A DNA stretch of 64,000 nt from Rutstroemia sp. NJR-2017a BVV2 (Eukaryota > Ascomycota > Leotiomycetes > Helotiales > Rutstroemiaceae), in the NCBI GenBank assembly GCA_002946415.1, contig NJPS01000042.1:372001-436000 (forward strand), in the 5' to 3' direction. Below the pieces are notes generated by a model. It saw nothing but the letters and a program-made list of their open reading frames with translations. It made no database searches and was not told the DNA's origin. Made by a program: the position numbers and the translations under genes. This document shows, one piece after another, positions 49,303-61,438 of this stretch (positions within the stretch are counted from its first letter, which is position 1; each line of letters starts with the position of its first letter).

Positions 49303-50599
49303 GCATTCAATACAGATCAAAATTTGTATACATGAATGAATCAATGATTTTATGATGAAGCTGGAGTGGGTTTGGGGCTTACATTTCGGCGTAAATGAGG
49401 AAAAGGAGGGGCGGTCATGGGCATGGGAATACCTTATACCACACAATCTTGGATCTTTCGAATTTTGTTCATTCGATACACGGCAGGTACGGTTGTAGAT
49501 ATTTAGTCCTAACTTGCATCTCTGGTGCATATGCATTCTGTTTCCTCTTTTATATTTTATTTTGGGTGGATGAGTCTATTTGTCTATATATACAGAGTGT
49601 CTCGATGTTTCTGTTGTGTTGTAGAATCGGAATTAGTGCTTTTTCAGTCAGTCAAGAGAAGAGGGCAGGCATAATTGATTTAATGTCTCTTGCATATGTG
49701 TATGTCTGCTGCCGCTGTTGAGTGAGACATGGGAAGGACTAAAGGGCATATAAACACGTAACAAAATACACTATTTGGAGAGTACACCAACTGTTGTCGT
49801 CTGCTAAGTTACTGTTTGGAGCCGATAATCAATAACTGAGGCTTGGTTTAACGCTTTCAGTTCCGTTTGAGGAAATGCTTATTCTTTTCTTTGGCATCCT
49901 ATTTGCTCTTGAGAACGGGTCCTTGCTCGAGGTTATAAGCAGCTAGCATGCATGATTTCATTAGTCTTTCTTTTTGCGGCTGCTTTGATTGATTATTTTG
50001 GACCATTTTCTCTTTTGTGGGCGTTTGTCTTGCGTGCGAAATTTGCAGCTCCTTGTGATATTTGCCTGTATCTGCATACTGCGGTATTGTGGTGTTGCGG
50101 CACAGTGGTCTCCGCTGATACAAGTTTGGATGCTACTTCGTAGGTGCTACTCCATCACATTCCTGCCTCTGTATTGCGAAAAGAAGACTTGCAGACACAC
50201 ACAGATATCCACTCCGGCATCCACCTCGCCATCCACTCATCATCCACTGTTCGTAAAAAGGTACCTACCACCAGCACGCACGCACGCAAGCACGCACGCA
50301 AGCAGACAAGCAAAGCAAGCACCACCCGCCCATCTGCCCACCTTACAGTCCAGATTATTACGGATCCTTCCAAGTACAGCGCGCTCTACCTTACTTGTAC
50401 CACACAAGCTCGACAAGTTCCGCAATCCACCCGCTCCACACTTGCACATTTAAGCGCAGAGCTTTGACCTCTCAATCTGAGGAGATTAAGCGAAACAACC
50501 TTCATCTTCAATTCTGTAAGGACTTGGTTTGAACTTTACTGCGACAAGCCTCTTTGCTCTCAATATTGCGCATCTTTGCCTTGGCCTCTGAATATCATT
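49303..50599. other. Intergenic: Tea4 3' region and Ste50 promoter
   Basis: About 1.3 kb between two plus-strand genes. A CACGCACGCAAG-type short repeat lies at about 50273-50315. Overlapping frames at 49989-50467 on both strands translate this repeat and are rejected. A long leader for Ste50 is likely. Confidence 0.4.
50273..50315. repeat. CACGCACGCAAG-type microsatellite
   Basis: Imperfect CACG/CAAG tetramer repeats in the presumed leader of the Ste50-like gene. Confidence 0.8.
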
Positions 50600-52255
50600 A
50601 TGGCTTTCGAATCAGGCACAGCATACCCAGAATCCGATGCGGACGACGAGTACGAGAGAAGCGTGCACAACAGCTCCCCGGTCCTAGCCAACGACTCAGA
50701 TGCCGATTCCGACGGCCTTTCCTCGAGCGAACATACTCCCACGACTTATGGCAATCACGGCTTCGGCGATACTCTACCAGAAGCCAACATCACAGAATGG
50801 ACGGCCGACGATTGTGCGGACTTCGTTGGAAGTCTGGGGTTGCGGCAGTATGGTGATCAGTTCTTAGGTATGGCTCTGTTTAGGATGGTTTGACCCCTCA
50901 GCCACCCATCTAACTGTGCCGGATAGAAAACGAGATTGTGGGCGAGGCCTTGGTAGCATTGCAACATGACGACCTGAAACAAATGGGAGTTACGAGTGTG
51001 GGACATCGACTCACTATCCTGAAGAACGTCTATGATATAAAAATCAAACAGGATGTGCCTATAGAAAGCGATCACTACGTGCCACTGTGTAAGTTTAGCG
51101 GCCGCCTATTGTTGGTCCAATTGCGGGGCTGACCTCCTTCTAGCAGCAGATGCCGAAGCACAATATGCCACTGCGACCCTGAAGGATATCAAGAACCTGG
51201 TGGAACAACTAAGGTTACGGGACGAACGAATGAGCGTTGCGGAGATGGAGCTTCGACGATTGACTGCCGAATACACCAGATTGCGGGAAGACCTTCTACC
51301 GGTATTTCGAATGGCGAAGGAGGGACAACCTTTACCGTATCACCCCTCTGGCAACAACAACAATAACAACTCCAATAACAATACCAATAGCAGCTCTTAC
51401 TCCTACGACACATCAAACACGATCTCGCCTCCTGCGCCTACACCATCTTCGACTCAATCGGGTGGTGGACTATCGCGGAAATTCTCAACAAAAAAGCTGT
51501 TCCTGGAATCAACGCCGAAGAATGCGTCCCCCACATTCATGCAATCCGGCCAAGAACGGTCTCTTATGGAACAGGCTCTCGATCCTACGAACGCTGCCGA
51601 AAGAGCGGTGTTATCTTCTTCACATCTGAATGCCATGAATGGTGGTGCTCAATCACTATCTCCTGGTCCTTCACCGAATCAACCGTCACCAACTTCACCT
51701 CCTTCGATGGGGTCTATGAGTGGGTCCACGTTGGCATCACGGTCGTATCGATCTGATCAACAGACCCCCGCCCGCAGTACCTTTCCCCAGAATGACGTCG
51801 ACCAATATCCTCAATCTACATATTCCCGCGATAGCACAAAACCAATGCCTCAACGACGAGCTCAAACGCCTGCCCTCGACACACCATCAACGGGCGGATC
51901 TGGAGGTGGCGCTTCGGTGGAGATATTCAAATCGTTCCGTGTCAGTATGGAAGATCCATGCTACAAAGTGTTACCTGCCGCTCTCAAGAAATACAACATT
52001 AATGCGCCTTGGGAACAGTACGCTTTGTATATCGTTTATGGGGATAAGGAAAGGTGTTTGGGCATGGAGGAGAAGCCATTAATATTATTCAAACAGCTCG
52101 ATAAGGAAGGCAAAAAGCCTATGTTTATGTTAAGGAAAATAAGTCCAAATGCGGATCCAGGGGCGGATGGCCCTGGAAGTGCAGGCTTAGATGGCAGAAA
52201 CGGAGGCCGCGGACCGAATTCGTCCGTGTACGACCCTCCAGGTGGCATCATCTGA
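50600..52255 (+). CDS. STE50: Ste50-like adaptor (SAM + RA domains) of MAPK signalling
   Basis: Three exons, 50600-50867, 50927-51088 and 51144-52255, giving 513 residues. Ste50 binds the MAPKKK Ste11 through its SAM domain and Cdc42/Ras or membrane anchors through its RA domain, in the pheromone, osmotic and filamentous-growth cascades. An acidic, Ser-rich head (1-60) precedes the SAM domain (about 64-128: ITEWTADDCADFVGSLGL to HRLTILKNVYDI), which the first intron splits. A coiled-coil-like stretch follows (about 150-185), then a long disordered Asn/Ser/Pro-rich linker, and the RA domain near 401-478 (SVEIFKSFRVSMEDPC to KPMFMLRKI). The start is the first ATG in frame. The third exon's acceptor is TAGCAG, a tandem NAGNAG site; the downstream choice would remove one residue. 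Domain order and length match the filamentous-fungal family. Confidence 0.9.
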
Positions 52256-53429
52256 TTTTGATTGTCACTTTCTGTTTTGGTCATTGTTTATTGGAGTTGA
52301 TGCGGTGGTTGATATTGCATAGCGAAACCCGGCGATACCGCAATCTGTTGTGATAGTATTCTACCTGTATTGGAAAGGAAATCTTGGGAAGTTCAGATAT
52401 TGGGCCATTTTTTCTCATTTGTTTTAAGCCATTTACTCTTTTTCTTTGTCAAATGGGGGCGCAACGTGCACGACATGAATGGTTGGATATTTCTTTTGTG
52501 GGCAACGTGGAAGAGAGTTCTTGGATAGAACTACTCGCACTCTTGGGTTGGATCTCCCCTAGCAGCTTATGGAAGCTGCTATGGCATGGTAGAAACTAAG
52601 GACGGGTTTTCTCAGCTTGGTATGGATATGTCTTGCGTGGAGAGGATGAGATGATGGGCTGCAGCGAAGATGTAGGAGCAAGGTCGAGCGAATGAAGCAG
52701 ATTTATTGTTCGATTGAACCAATGTACCTGTGTAAATAACTATATGGCGTTGCATTCGGTCGGATGGCCGGCAGCGAGCTTACGTGGAGAGCAAAATTTT
52801 ATGCTTTTGGTGACGAGATGTCCTCAACTGATGAGCTTTTGTACGGGTTCTGTTCCATTTCTCCGACGAAGAAGCCTACAAGCCTTGTGCGAAGCCTCAT
52901 ACCAAGGGGATGCGATGTTGCGAACCGACGAATCAACTGCCAGAGACGCGCGACGGCTTATATAATGTGGAAATGGAATAGCCATAAATAGAAATAATAT
53001 ATTTTTGACCAATCGTGCGACGCAGATCCGACTCGTTTGCTCTAGCTCGGAATATCTTTTCCACCAGATCCGTAGTTTATGCATGTGCGCGGGAAGCCTC
53101 AGCCTCATCGCATTCGTCCCCGCTCAGATCTCATATGTAATCGGTATCCACTCTGCGTATTCTCCGTATATACATTTAATAAGGTTTCTCGTTCGCTGCT
53201 ACCGTTTCTACGACTTCTGGAAAGCCTTCATCGTTTGCTTGTTTCTGCTTGAAGGTTCTTGGAGGAAAGGGTCTGTTCGATAATTCTACGCTACCTGCAC
53301 TACACTCTTGCACCCCGCCCCCACCCTCGAACCGATTTAGACTATCGAAAGGAATCAACCTCATCCAGCACCTTGCCTTGCCCTGCTCTACTACTGGGCC
53401 TGTAGCTGTAGCTGCATCTAAAGGCAGAT
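52256..53429. other. Intergenic between Ste50-like gene and the unknown 489-aa gene
   Basis: Holds the Ste50 3' region and the promoter of the next plus-strand gene. Frames of up to 94 codons lack any domain signal. The 60 bases before 53430 have several GCTGTAGCTG-like short repeats. Confidence 0.4.
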
Positions 53430-54899
53430 ATGCTCGACGAAAACCTGCCGACGTTCTTCTTCAAAGCATCGGCTGAATCTCCTCTCTCAACCCCTATCTA
53501 TTTACGACAAGATGGCTCCGACCTCCAACCAGAATACTCGTTTCGACGACCCGATCCCAACCTTCCCGCTTCGAAGAACTGCTATGCCGTAGCGCTATGC
53601 GATTCTTACAACGCTGACGTCGTGTATGGTGAGGTTCTGGTGCAGCCCGAATGGACGCAACCCACTCTCTCGCAAGCCGAAATCCGCGCGCAAAACGGCA
53701 TTCCACAGCCACCTGTCCCTATCGTACCGAACGGCTTCACCATCCAGCTGTACAACCCGGATCAGCAGGTTCTGGTCAAGCAAGTCAGCGGGTCATGGAC
53801 GAATTCTAACCACTGGGAGTTCGAGATGCCTCAAACTAGTTTCCGGGTCCCGTCCGCTTCGGCGCTCGACAGGAGCCAGAATGATCCCGCTGCATCGGAT
53901 TTCACGCTTAAGGTTTCGTTTAAATGGAAGAAGGATGGGAAGTTCTCGAAGGACTTATCGTGCTTTCTGGTGGGCAAGACAGTGGATGGCAAGAAGAGTA
54001 AAGAACCAGATATACCGATCGCGATGTTCAAGGGGGGAAAGGATCTCACAGTTTACCAACCAAATATGCATCGTGTCGACGTCGAGGATTTCAAGGGTCT
54101 AGAAGTGGTACTGCTATTATCAGCCGCAGTCATCAAAGACATATTCTTCAACGCCAGCCGCGAAATGTTCAACATCTCCTCCCCCAACACCACCCCCTCC
54201 GGCTCCAACCGCAAACGCAACAACAGCGGCCCCGTCATCCGCGAAACCCGCTCCAACAGCTCCCCCATAATGTCTGGCGTCATCACTCCCAGCCTCCCCG
54301 CACGCACGCAAACAAACCCCAACGGCCCCTCCCCCGTCAACGCCCGCACACAGTGGGAAATCGACGCCGAAACCGCCCGCCTAAAAGCCCTCGTCGAAGC
54401 CGAAGAGCGCGAGCGCCAACGCGCAGAAGCGCTCGAGGAACAACGCATCAAGCAGATGCTCGAGAACGAGGAAAAAGAACGCCGCAGACGCGAGGCGGAA
54501 ATTGCGAAGGAGACAGAACGCCTGAGGAAACAGTATGGCGTCAAACCGATTGCTTCGCCGCCCGCGCACCCACAACATCATCGAGTCTCGTTCGCGGCGC
54601 CGCAGATGCCGCCTAGGAACTCGCACCCCCAGCCGCCGCAGCTCATCACACCGTATCATAGTGCGCCGCACTCGAGACCTGTCCCGGTTCAGCGGCCGCT
54701 TAGCACGCCGGTTGTGTCGCCGCCTGGTGGTGCGGGTACGGGGTCCAGCCATAGCTGGTTTGGACGCAGGGCAAGCGGAGGTACCGGCGCGCCGAGTAGT
54801 CCGTATTTGCAGGCGCCGGGGAGTGGGACCGCTAGCTCGAGTGGGTTTTTTGGGGGAAGTGGGAAGAAGATGCAGAAGAAGAGGAGTGTGTTCTTCTAG
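53430..54899 (+). CDS. Conserved-looking protein of unknown function with coiled coil and basic tail
   Basis: A single exon of 489 residues from ATG at 53430. The first 250 residues are rich in beta-prone segments (for example EVLVQPEWTQPTL, GFTIQLYNPDQQVLVKQVSGSW, DFTLKVSFKWKKDG) and read like a compact beta-sandwich domain. A hydrophobic stretch (GLEVVLLLSAAVIKDIFF, about 222-239) closes it; it could be a helix of the fold rather than a membrane segment. A Ser/Asn/Pro-rich linker is followed by a charged coiled coil (about 310-368, high Glu/Arg/Ala) and a Pro/Ser/Gly-rich tail that ends with a basic KKMQKKRSVFF. No signal peptide is seen. I believe this is a family conserved among filamentous ascomycetes, but I cannot name a function. 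From about 54170 to 54800 the gene is markedly more GC-rich than its first part. Confidence 0.8.
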   Translation: MLDENLPTFFFKASAESPLSTPIYLRQDGSDLQPEYSFRRPDPNLPASKNCYAVALCDSYNADVVYGEVLVQPEWTQPTLSQAEIRAQNGIPQPPVPIVPNGFTIQLYNPDQQVLVKQVSGSWTNSNHWEFEMPQTSFRVPSASALDRSQNDPAASDFTLKVSFKWKKDGKFSKDLSCFLVGKTVDGKKSKEPDIPIAMFKGGKDLTVYQPNMHRVDVEDFKGLEVVLLLSAAVIKDIFFNASREMFNISSPNTTPSGSNRKRNNSGPVIRETRSNSSPIMSGVITPSLPARTQTNPNGPSPVNARTQWEIDAETARLKALVEAEERERQRAEALEEQRIKQMLENEEKERRRREAEIAKETERLRKQYGVKPIASPPAHPQHHRVSFAAPQMPPRNSHPQPPQLITPYHSAPHSRPVPVQRPLSTPVVSPPGGAGTGSSHSWFGRRASGGTGAPSSPYLQAPGSGTASSSGFFGGSGKKMQKKRSVFF

Positions 54900-56724
54900 G
54901 GAAGAAAGAGCGTGGTTGAGGGGGCTGGTTTGGATATGTGATGTGATACCATTTTCTTTTTGCTGGTATGAAGCGGCATTCGGATGGGGTGTTGAATGGG
55001 ACATTGATTGAGAAGGAGTGTGCGTTTTTTCTATGTTTATTTGCATGGATTTTTCTCCTGGTGTTGGGTTTGTTCTGGAGGGGATAGATCATATAGTAAG
55101 CATATAGATATCATGATTAGGAGTTGGATTGGAATTGGAGGAATGGTACCGAATGGGTATGGGTATAAGGATGGAAGGAAGGCATTTTATGAATGTGATG
55201 ACTTTATGACTAGTATCATTACTACTTTATTATCTATCTACTATCACTCTGTCTGCTTTTTGGCTTTCGTCTTCTTGATTCTTGTGGTATTGGGTCTGCT
55301 ACGTCCACTTCTACTTTTACTGTATCTTCTGGTGAGGAAGTAGGTGGGACACATGATACCTTCTCTTTCTCGCCCCGTCCGGGTAATCCCATATCCGCAT
55401 TCGGAAGGAACTAGAGCCTTCATCTTCCATCCGCTAGGACTGACTCGACTCGAATCGAAGCCAGGTGAAACAAGCTAGTGGGGCTGAGCAGATCGATGTT
55501 ATATACGCGTGCTAGGTGGGGGCGGATAGGATGAGTAAGGGGGGGTGGGGGTTGAGGTACGGGGAAGAGGTAGGGGAGGTAGGGAAGGTTTAGGGAATGG
55601 AAGATTAGGATTAGGTGGATGGGTAGTTGGGGGGGAGGTCAGTGTGTTTTTGGGGGGTATCTTGATGGGTTTTGAGGGGGGAAGGTGAGGTAGGGGAGGG
55701 GGATAAGATGGTCATATATCGGGAAATTTATATCTAAAGGGGGAGGAAATGGGGAAAGAATAGGAGTATTTGTTTGTATCGAATGAAAAGGGAATAATGA
55801 TTATACACAGTAGTAGCGAAGGAGAAGAGTGGAGCGAGGAGTAATTAAGTCCAGTTATTATGATCTTGCGATAAACAATCAACTCAGTTGACTTCACTTG
55901 CCTAGTTTACTTCATCCCATCCCATCTCATTCCATTCCAGCTTTCTTCCATCATATCATACCACTTGCTAGGAGGAGTCGTATGTATACATTACACCGGG
56001 TAGGATATTCGACACACAGACGAAGAAATGGAGGGAAGAAAGGAAAGGAGGGGAAAGATACGCATCGCAGGTGCATAAAGCTATATATACTGTGTATCTC
56101 AAGTAAGTTTCTACTTCAAATATATATCTCCCTTAATATCCAACAAAACAGCAGTATTCTAACTATCCCCTCTTCCCCCACAAGACTTCTCTTCACCATG
56201 CATGCTATGGTAGTCGCTGTAACATTTCAGGATGAAGCTCCTCCATCTCCATTTATTTCCAGAACCCTTACTAGATTCCGCTTCTCGTCCTCTACTCACT
56301 CACTACCTATCTATCATACAGTAGCCCACCAACCAACCTCATTCCGTCTTATAAGCACGCAACAATAACAACTCTGTTGAGCGGGCCAAAAAACTGTGGC
56401 TATGCCCTTTCCCATCCCTTGCTTCTCAGCCACGTCCTGGCATTACAATATGTTAAAATCATGTCATCCCCATGCCGTCCCCATCCACCGCTTCAAAAGC
56501 AAAAAATTGGCAAAAAAAAAAAAAAAACTAACCGCCAATGCCAATGCTCCACGCTATGCAAAATCTAATCGAGTCAAGCACCAGGCTGGAACGACCGTGT
56601 AGGAGTGTACGTGTGTGTGAGATATATATACATAAAAGGACGTAGATAGATGAGTTTAGCGTTCCAAGCTCAAGCTCAAGCTCAAGAGTCTCGTTCCTCT
56701 TCTTCTTCCTCATTTCAAACCAAA
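54900..56724. other. Convergent intergenic region with G-rich tract
   Basis: 1.8 kb between the stop of the 489-aa gene (+) and the stop of the membrane protein gene (-). It has a C-depleted, G-rich stretch at 55516-55710, an A14 run near 56513 and AT-rich DNA. Frames such as 55898-56368 look like chance reading. Confidence 0.45.
55516..55710 (+). other. G-rich, quadruplex-capable tract
   Basis: About 195 bases with more than ten runs of three or more G and very few C on the plus strand, the coding strand of the gene ending at 54899; it starts about 620 bases after the stop. Quadruplex or R-loop formation is inferred. Confidence 0.7.
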
Positions 56725-58451
56725 TTAAATCCCAATCTTCCTATCTAAAACCGCACTCGGAACCCTTGAGCCGGTCTGTAACTCAACTTGTTCGCCCGGA
56801 TGATGCTTGAACGCCGGATTCTCGCTCGGATTGCGCTGATGTCGCTCTGCCGAGAACAAGGGCGCTGGAACCTCGGGGATGTTGTAGGAAGCGGGAATCT
56901 CTGGCATGACGGGGATTTCTTGATCGGTCAGCTGTTTCCGCTCAACACGCCCTGTTTGCTGAGCTACCCATGAATTGACCGTGCGGAATCGTGGTGCTGT
57001 TTCTTCCGAGGTCGTTGTGTAAATGGTGTCACGGTTGTGCTGGGTTTGAGATGCTGTTGTCCAGGAAAAGCGTGAAACGGGAATTTCAGGCAGGGGGCCA
57101 CCTTCGGGCATGATGAGTTGATCCCCAAAGCCGGATGAAATTGAAGACAGGTAGCTCACGCGATTGACTTCCATTTGCGTGGGGTCATATGCATTTGACG
57201 ATTGTCCTGATTGCTGTGACCGAAGGGTTCCTGCCTGAGTATAGTAAAATTCGGCATGATTCTGAAGAGCGGCTGTAGGGCTGGGGCCAACGATGGGACT
57301 ATTGGACATCGTTTGAGCCGAATAGTTGCTTCGACTGGATGACGGTTGTCTTTGAATATCTGTGCGAACTTGGATTGGAGCAGTTCCTGTACGCGAAAAT
57401 GGGCGCTTGCTCTCTGGTCCATAGTAGCCACCAATTTCTCGCTCACCAAACTTCTCATCTGGATATCCATCAGGAGACATTCTATCGCTAGAGTAACTCG
57501 GTGGTCTGTTTGAACCTGTCCTGCTCCGTCGTCGTCCATACCAAGCACGGTCATTTTTGGAGAAGTCTCCCTTCGCTAGTCTATTGAGTTTCTTCATCCT
57601 GATTACTAAGTAGATAATAGCTGCAATAATGACGAAAATTCCTGCCACCAAGTCAGCTTTGGGCATTGAAAATTTACCGGAAACACAAACCTATGGATCC
57701 CGCGCTAATAAGAACCTTTTCGGTTATGGGATTGATACCACTGTCACGATCATTGTTGTCATGGTTGTTTCCATGGTAGTTTTGGGGGGATCCACTTGAA
57801 GATGGTTCACTGTCTGATAGTGCGCTAGGAAGAGAAGGCATAGAAACGGTTGTTGTGCTAATAGCCATACTACTGGACCCCGAACAGGTCGGATTGTCAT
57901 TTGAGCATATGCCCTTTCTTTGCCCAGACCCTTCTGTAATACTAGTAGTTGGGGCATTCGTAATTGTCGAGGGTATAAAAGTCGTTACCGATATGGAGGA
58001 TGACGTAGATATTGACGACGACGTAGTCGATGTCGACTTGGATGACGTGGTAGAAGTAGAGGTAGATGTAGATGAAGTGGGGGGCGTGATGTATACCTGC
58101 GCAGAGTTAATTATAGCCCATTATTTCTCCGCAAACGCAAACACCTACCATTGACGTCTGCATTACAACGACCGTTGAGGGAGGTTGTGTCAACCAACGT
58201 GTTGTAGTCGAAATCAGCGGCGTCAGTAGTGGATGAGGTGAATCTTCATCATCTGACCCTCGGTCACTGTGCTTGTTACTGCCCCCGCCGTTACCATCCC
58301 GTTCACCCTTTGGGATTCTGAATCCATCGAATGTCCCACCTCCATCCCTCTTGACTATTGGAAGATCGTCCAGCATGATGTTTTTTGGGGCCAATTGGTG
58401 CACATATGATCGTGATTGCATTTGCATTGGTGCCATCGTCTTATTCATCAT
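56725..58451 (-). CDS. Ser/Thr-rich single-pass membrane protein (Mid2-like sensor architecture)
   Basis: Three exons, 58451-58149, 58096-57691 and 57641-56725, giving 541 residues; phases match (donors GTAGGT and GTTTGT). The N-terminal 100 residues are Gly/Asp-rich. Then comes a long Ser/Thr stalk (about 102-225), with many TS/ST repeats and two Cys in KGICSNDNPTCSG, typical of O-mannosylated wall-facing regions. One membrane helix spans about 229-253 (LISAGSIGIFVIIAAIIYLVI), followed by basic residues and a long cytosolic tail rich in Pro/Ser/Tyr. This is the layout of fungal cell-surface sensors of the Mid2/Wsc kind, but no WSC cysteine domain is present and sequence identity to Mid2 is not claimed. 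No signal peptide is visible at the chosen ATG (58451); an additional upstream exon may be missing. Function as a wall-stress sensor is inferred from architecture only. Confidence 0.7.
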
Positions 58452-60010
58452 CTGCCAAGTCGTTGCTTCCCCTGTGCTCCGACCGACAGTGCCGAGTTGA
58501 AATGTAGCATGCACTGTTGACTCCTCCTACTGTATTCAAGTAATGGCACGATAGTGAACGTAAGAAATTGAGATGCCAGATCCGGACCAGATTAGAAAAG
58601 AATGTTGAAAAGAATGTCACGATCCAGCCGCGAGAAGAATGGAAGTGCAAGTGCAAGTGTAAATGGTTAACAAGAAGAAGCAACCGAGTCAGAGAGATCT
58701 TGGGCCTTCAGAGAAGCAGAAAAGTGAAAACTAGGTAGACGATTGGAAGAGAGGCTGCGACATGCTGATTATGCTGGTCTGGCAAACGTCCACTTCCGTG
58801 AACGACCTATGCTACTCTCGGTATAGGTTAACCGGACGTCAAAGACGAATGCAAAAGGATTGGCATCTGCGACGCCATCAAAGTGGGAAGGGACCGTCAG
58901 GCTGCACTTGCGCAGCATTCGGCAGCATTGCGCTCAGGTTGTCGTGCTCTGCCACTGTCCACCAAGCCAGAACGAGCTTAGAGTTCGGTCTCTCGAGCAT
59001 CAATGCGTTTGATCTGAGACTCAAGGTTACCTGAGCCCCTGCGCGGATTGCTGCAGATCATCAAACCAGCACTGGGTATTGACGCTTTCGAGAAGACGTT
59101 CTGGAGTCACATTGGGGAACATTGACGAATATCTGGCACGGAGAGCGAGTTTCGCGCACAGTCCCCTGGTTTCATCGTAGACCCGCTTACCGTGTATGCG
59201 ATAAAATGGCACCGTCTGAGGGTCGAGTTTCCAGAGCCCTTTTGGCGGTTTTGTTTAAACTGAGAGAATAAACTTTGATTCTGCGGAGGAAGTACTGTAG
59301 AATTGCGCTGGGCGGCAACGTGCTGCGACAGCGTGCAAAAAGGAATCATCGCGCATGCCATGAAATTGAGGGAGTTGAGGGAGTTGAGGAAGCTGGTGAA
59401 GGGCTGATTGAGCCTCGCGTAATCCAAGATGACACCACACCTCGTCTCGGCCCCCCTGGACCTTTCCCCTCATATGCCGACACCACGCTGTTGACACCTC
59501 GCAAGACCCCTGAGGTGTTCATGTTGTGCGACTTGTGTAGAGGGCGCAAGCAAGATTCGCCCGTCATATCATTTACCAGATATTTGTGAAAAGAGGTTGC
59601 TTGTTCCATTATCGGAATACGAAGGGCTGGTAAGCCTAGGAAGATCTCGAAAGCTTGTTATTATATTGGCCAATCTACATATCAATGCAAAGCTCTGCAA
59701 CTTGGAAAGACGCAGGTAGCACCTGCAGCTGGAGATTTTCCCACATTCAACCACGGGGGGTGGTTGTGTGGCTCGGCTTGAAAGCTACCCCTCCCTAAAG
59801 CAGCAAGCAAGCGGCTGTTCTTGCAATTGGCAAATGCTAATGCTCCTCTGCACTGCACCCGTTACCCGTATCGATAAAGAGTTCCTCCAGCTTCAAAACT
59901 GACGAGCTTGAGCCTCGAGCACACCACTTCACTTCTCGGATACAGTAGCCCCCTGCGTCTCAGTCTCAGTCTCGAACTTGCTTCTTTGGTTGTTCTTTGA
60001 AATCCGCACA
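58452..60010. other. Divergent intergenic region
   Basis: 1.56 kb between the membrane protein start (-) and the GNAT start (+), holding both promoters. Overlapping frames at 59100-59610 on both strands cannot be supported. A 9-bp triplicated repeat lies at 59363-59389. The last 130 bases before 60011 are T/C-rich. Confidence 0.4.
59363..59389. repeat. Short tandem repeat, 9-bp unit x3
   Basis: Two perfect copies of GAGTTGAGG and one diverged copy. Confidence 0.85.
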
Positions 60011-61160
60011 ATGGACATTAACATATCTCCTCTCACCGAGACCGATATCCCTGGTGCAATCAATGTCATCCAAGAAGCATTCCAAGAAGACCCTTACAAT
60101 CTCTGGGTTTTCAATGATCGATCTAAGGTAATTTGCAATAAACTTTTCCTACATTTATTTCTCTCCTGCCTCTGTTTCGTTCCGACAAGCTCCCAAGAAA
60201 ACGGCCTTGCGCGGCATTACTTCTGGTGCGAAATTGCCGCGAGGACTTGTTTTGTAATGGCCGAGATCCACAAAACTCTCCTAAACTTATTCGCTACAAA
60301 AGCTGATCTTGGTACTCGTTGCTAGCTCAATCTTGTTAGAAACTCGGTTTCTCTTGGCATTAGGTGTCGTTGGGGAATCCGAAACGCTCTGTTCTATGTC
60401 GCCAAAGACAGCAAGAATGACCGAGTTCTAGGTGTGGCAATGTGGTTACCGCCACGCCCTATCGGGTCGAAGGAAACCTGGGCCGAGTGGTTTGATTCAT
60501 GGACAATGTGGTGTCAACAAGTTGGCATGAATCTATGGTATGGTCGCGGCGGTTTGAATGTGAAGGTAAGCTCAAGGATGTCGTTTATGTTCAAAATCGG
60601 TCCCAAGATCCGTCGATCATGTCTGTGGCATCTACCCGTTGAGCGGCTTTACTTGTTACTTTCAGAGTAGCTGTTCTCTCGTTTTGAGACGAATTAGTCT
60701 ATCTTCAGCGTGAAGCTTCGTGGCACAAGGTTGCCAAGTAGCTCAAGCATTGAGCCAAGGCAACCCTACAGTTGCATGCAACTTGTTTCTTTCAAGCAAA
60801 AATAAGATGACAGCCACGGGAGTTTTACTGACGTATTTTCAGCGTTATTACATATGGAAAGACAGGCAAGCAGAAGCCCAATCAGAAATCTGGACTGACC
60901 CTCTTGGCTACTACTTTCTCAACATAATGGTTGTGCACCCAGATGCCCAAGGTAAAGGTATAGGGAAGTTATTGGCGAAGGAGGTAACAGCTATCGCGGA
61001 TAAGGAAGGTAAAAAGTGCTACCTTGAATCAAGTCGAGACGTTCCGAATATGAAGATATACGAAGCCATGGGGTTCCACTTCGTGAAGAAGATGGTGTGT
61101 GACGATGAAGGAGAAACTTGCGATCTCTACTGCATGGTTAGAGATCCAAAAGCAAGCTAG
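60011..61160 (+). CDS. GNAT-family N-acetyltransferase
   Basis: Three exons, 60011-60127, 60326-60565 and 60843-61160, giving 224 residues. It should transfer acetyl from acetyl-CoA to an amine of unknown identity. The N-terminal strand-helix (MDINISPLTETDIPGAINVIQEAF) and the acetyl-CoA binding motif A (NIMVVHPDAQGKGIGKLL, with QGKGIG at about 155-160) are clear, as is the C-terminal AMGFHFVKKM strand typical of the fold. Both introns are long for this window (198 and 277 bases). The first acceptor was placed at CTAG|CTC to restore the frame into VSLGIRCRWGI; another acceptor nearby is possible, so the residues around 40-45 are uncertain. Similar GNAT proteins are numerous in filamentous fungi and usually have unknown substrates. 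It is convergent with the APH gene, with 278 bases between stops. Confidence 0.8.
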
Positions 61161-61438
61161 GCGAGTCTCAACATGGTGGATGGGAGACTTCCATCACAGG
61201 GTGGGCTCATTACCTGACCACAGAGAACCATCTACCAGATGTAGAATGTTCAGTACTTGTCTAAGTCGAATCTTTTCTTGTTCGGGGATCATCTGAACAT
61301 TGAGAGATTCTAGAAACTAGGTTTGGAAAGAATATCAAGAGTTTAATTAATCCTACAAATGTCAGAACGAAGGAGTAATCGACGTGGTCGGGTAGCTAGT
61401 ACCCCCAATAGTCACGCGAAGCTCACGGGATATGCCCT

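Noticed and set aside
49989..50467. 154- and 107-codon plus-strand frames before the Ste50-like gene
   Set aside because: They translate the CACGCACGCAAG repeat and the presumed leader; no domain.
54381..55046. 221-codon minus-strand frame opposite the 489-aa gene's 3' end
   Set aside because: Arg/Ser/Pro-rich shadow of a GC-rich coiled-coil coding region; it runs beyond the gene by chance.
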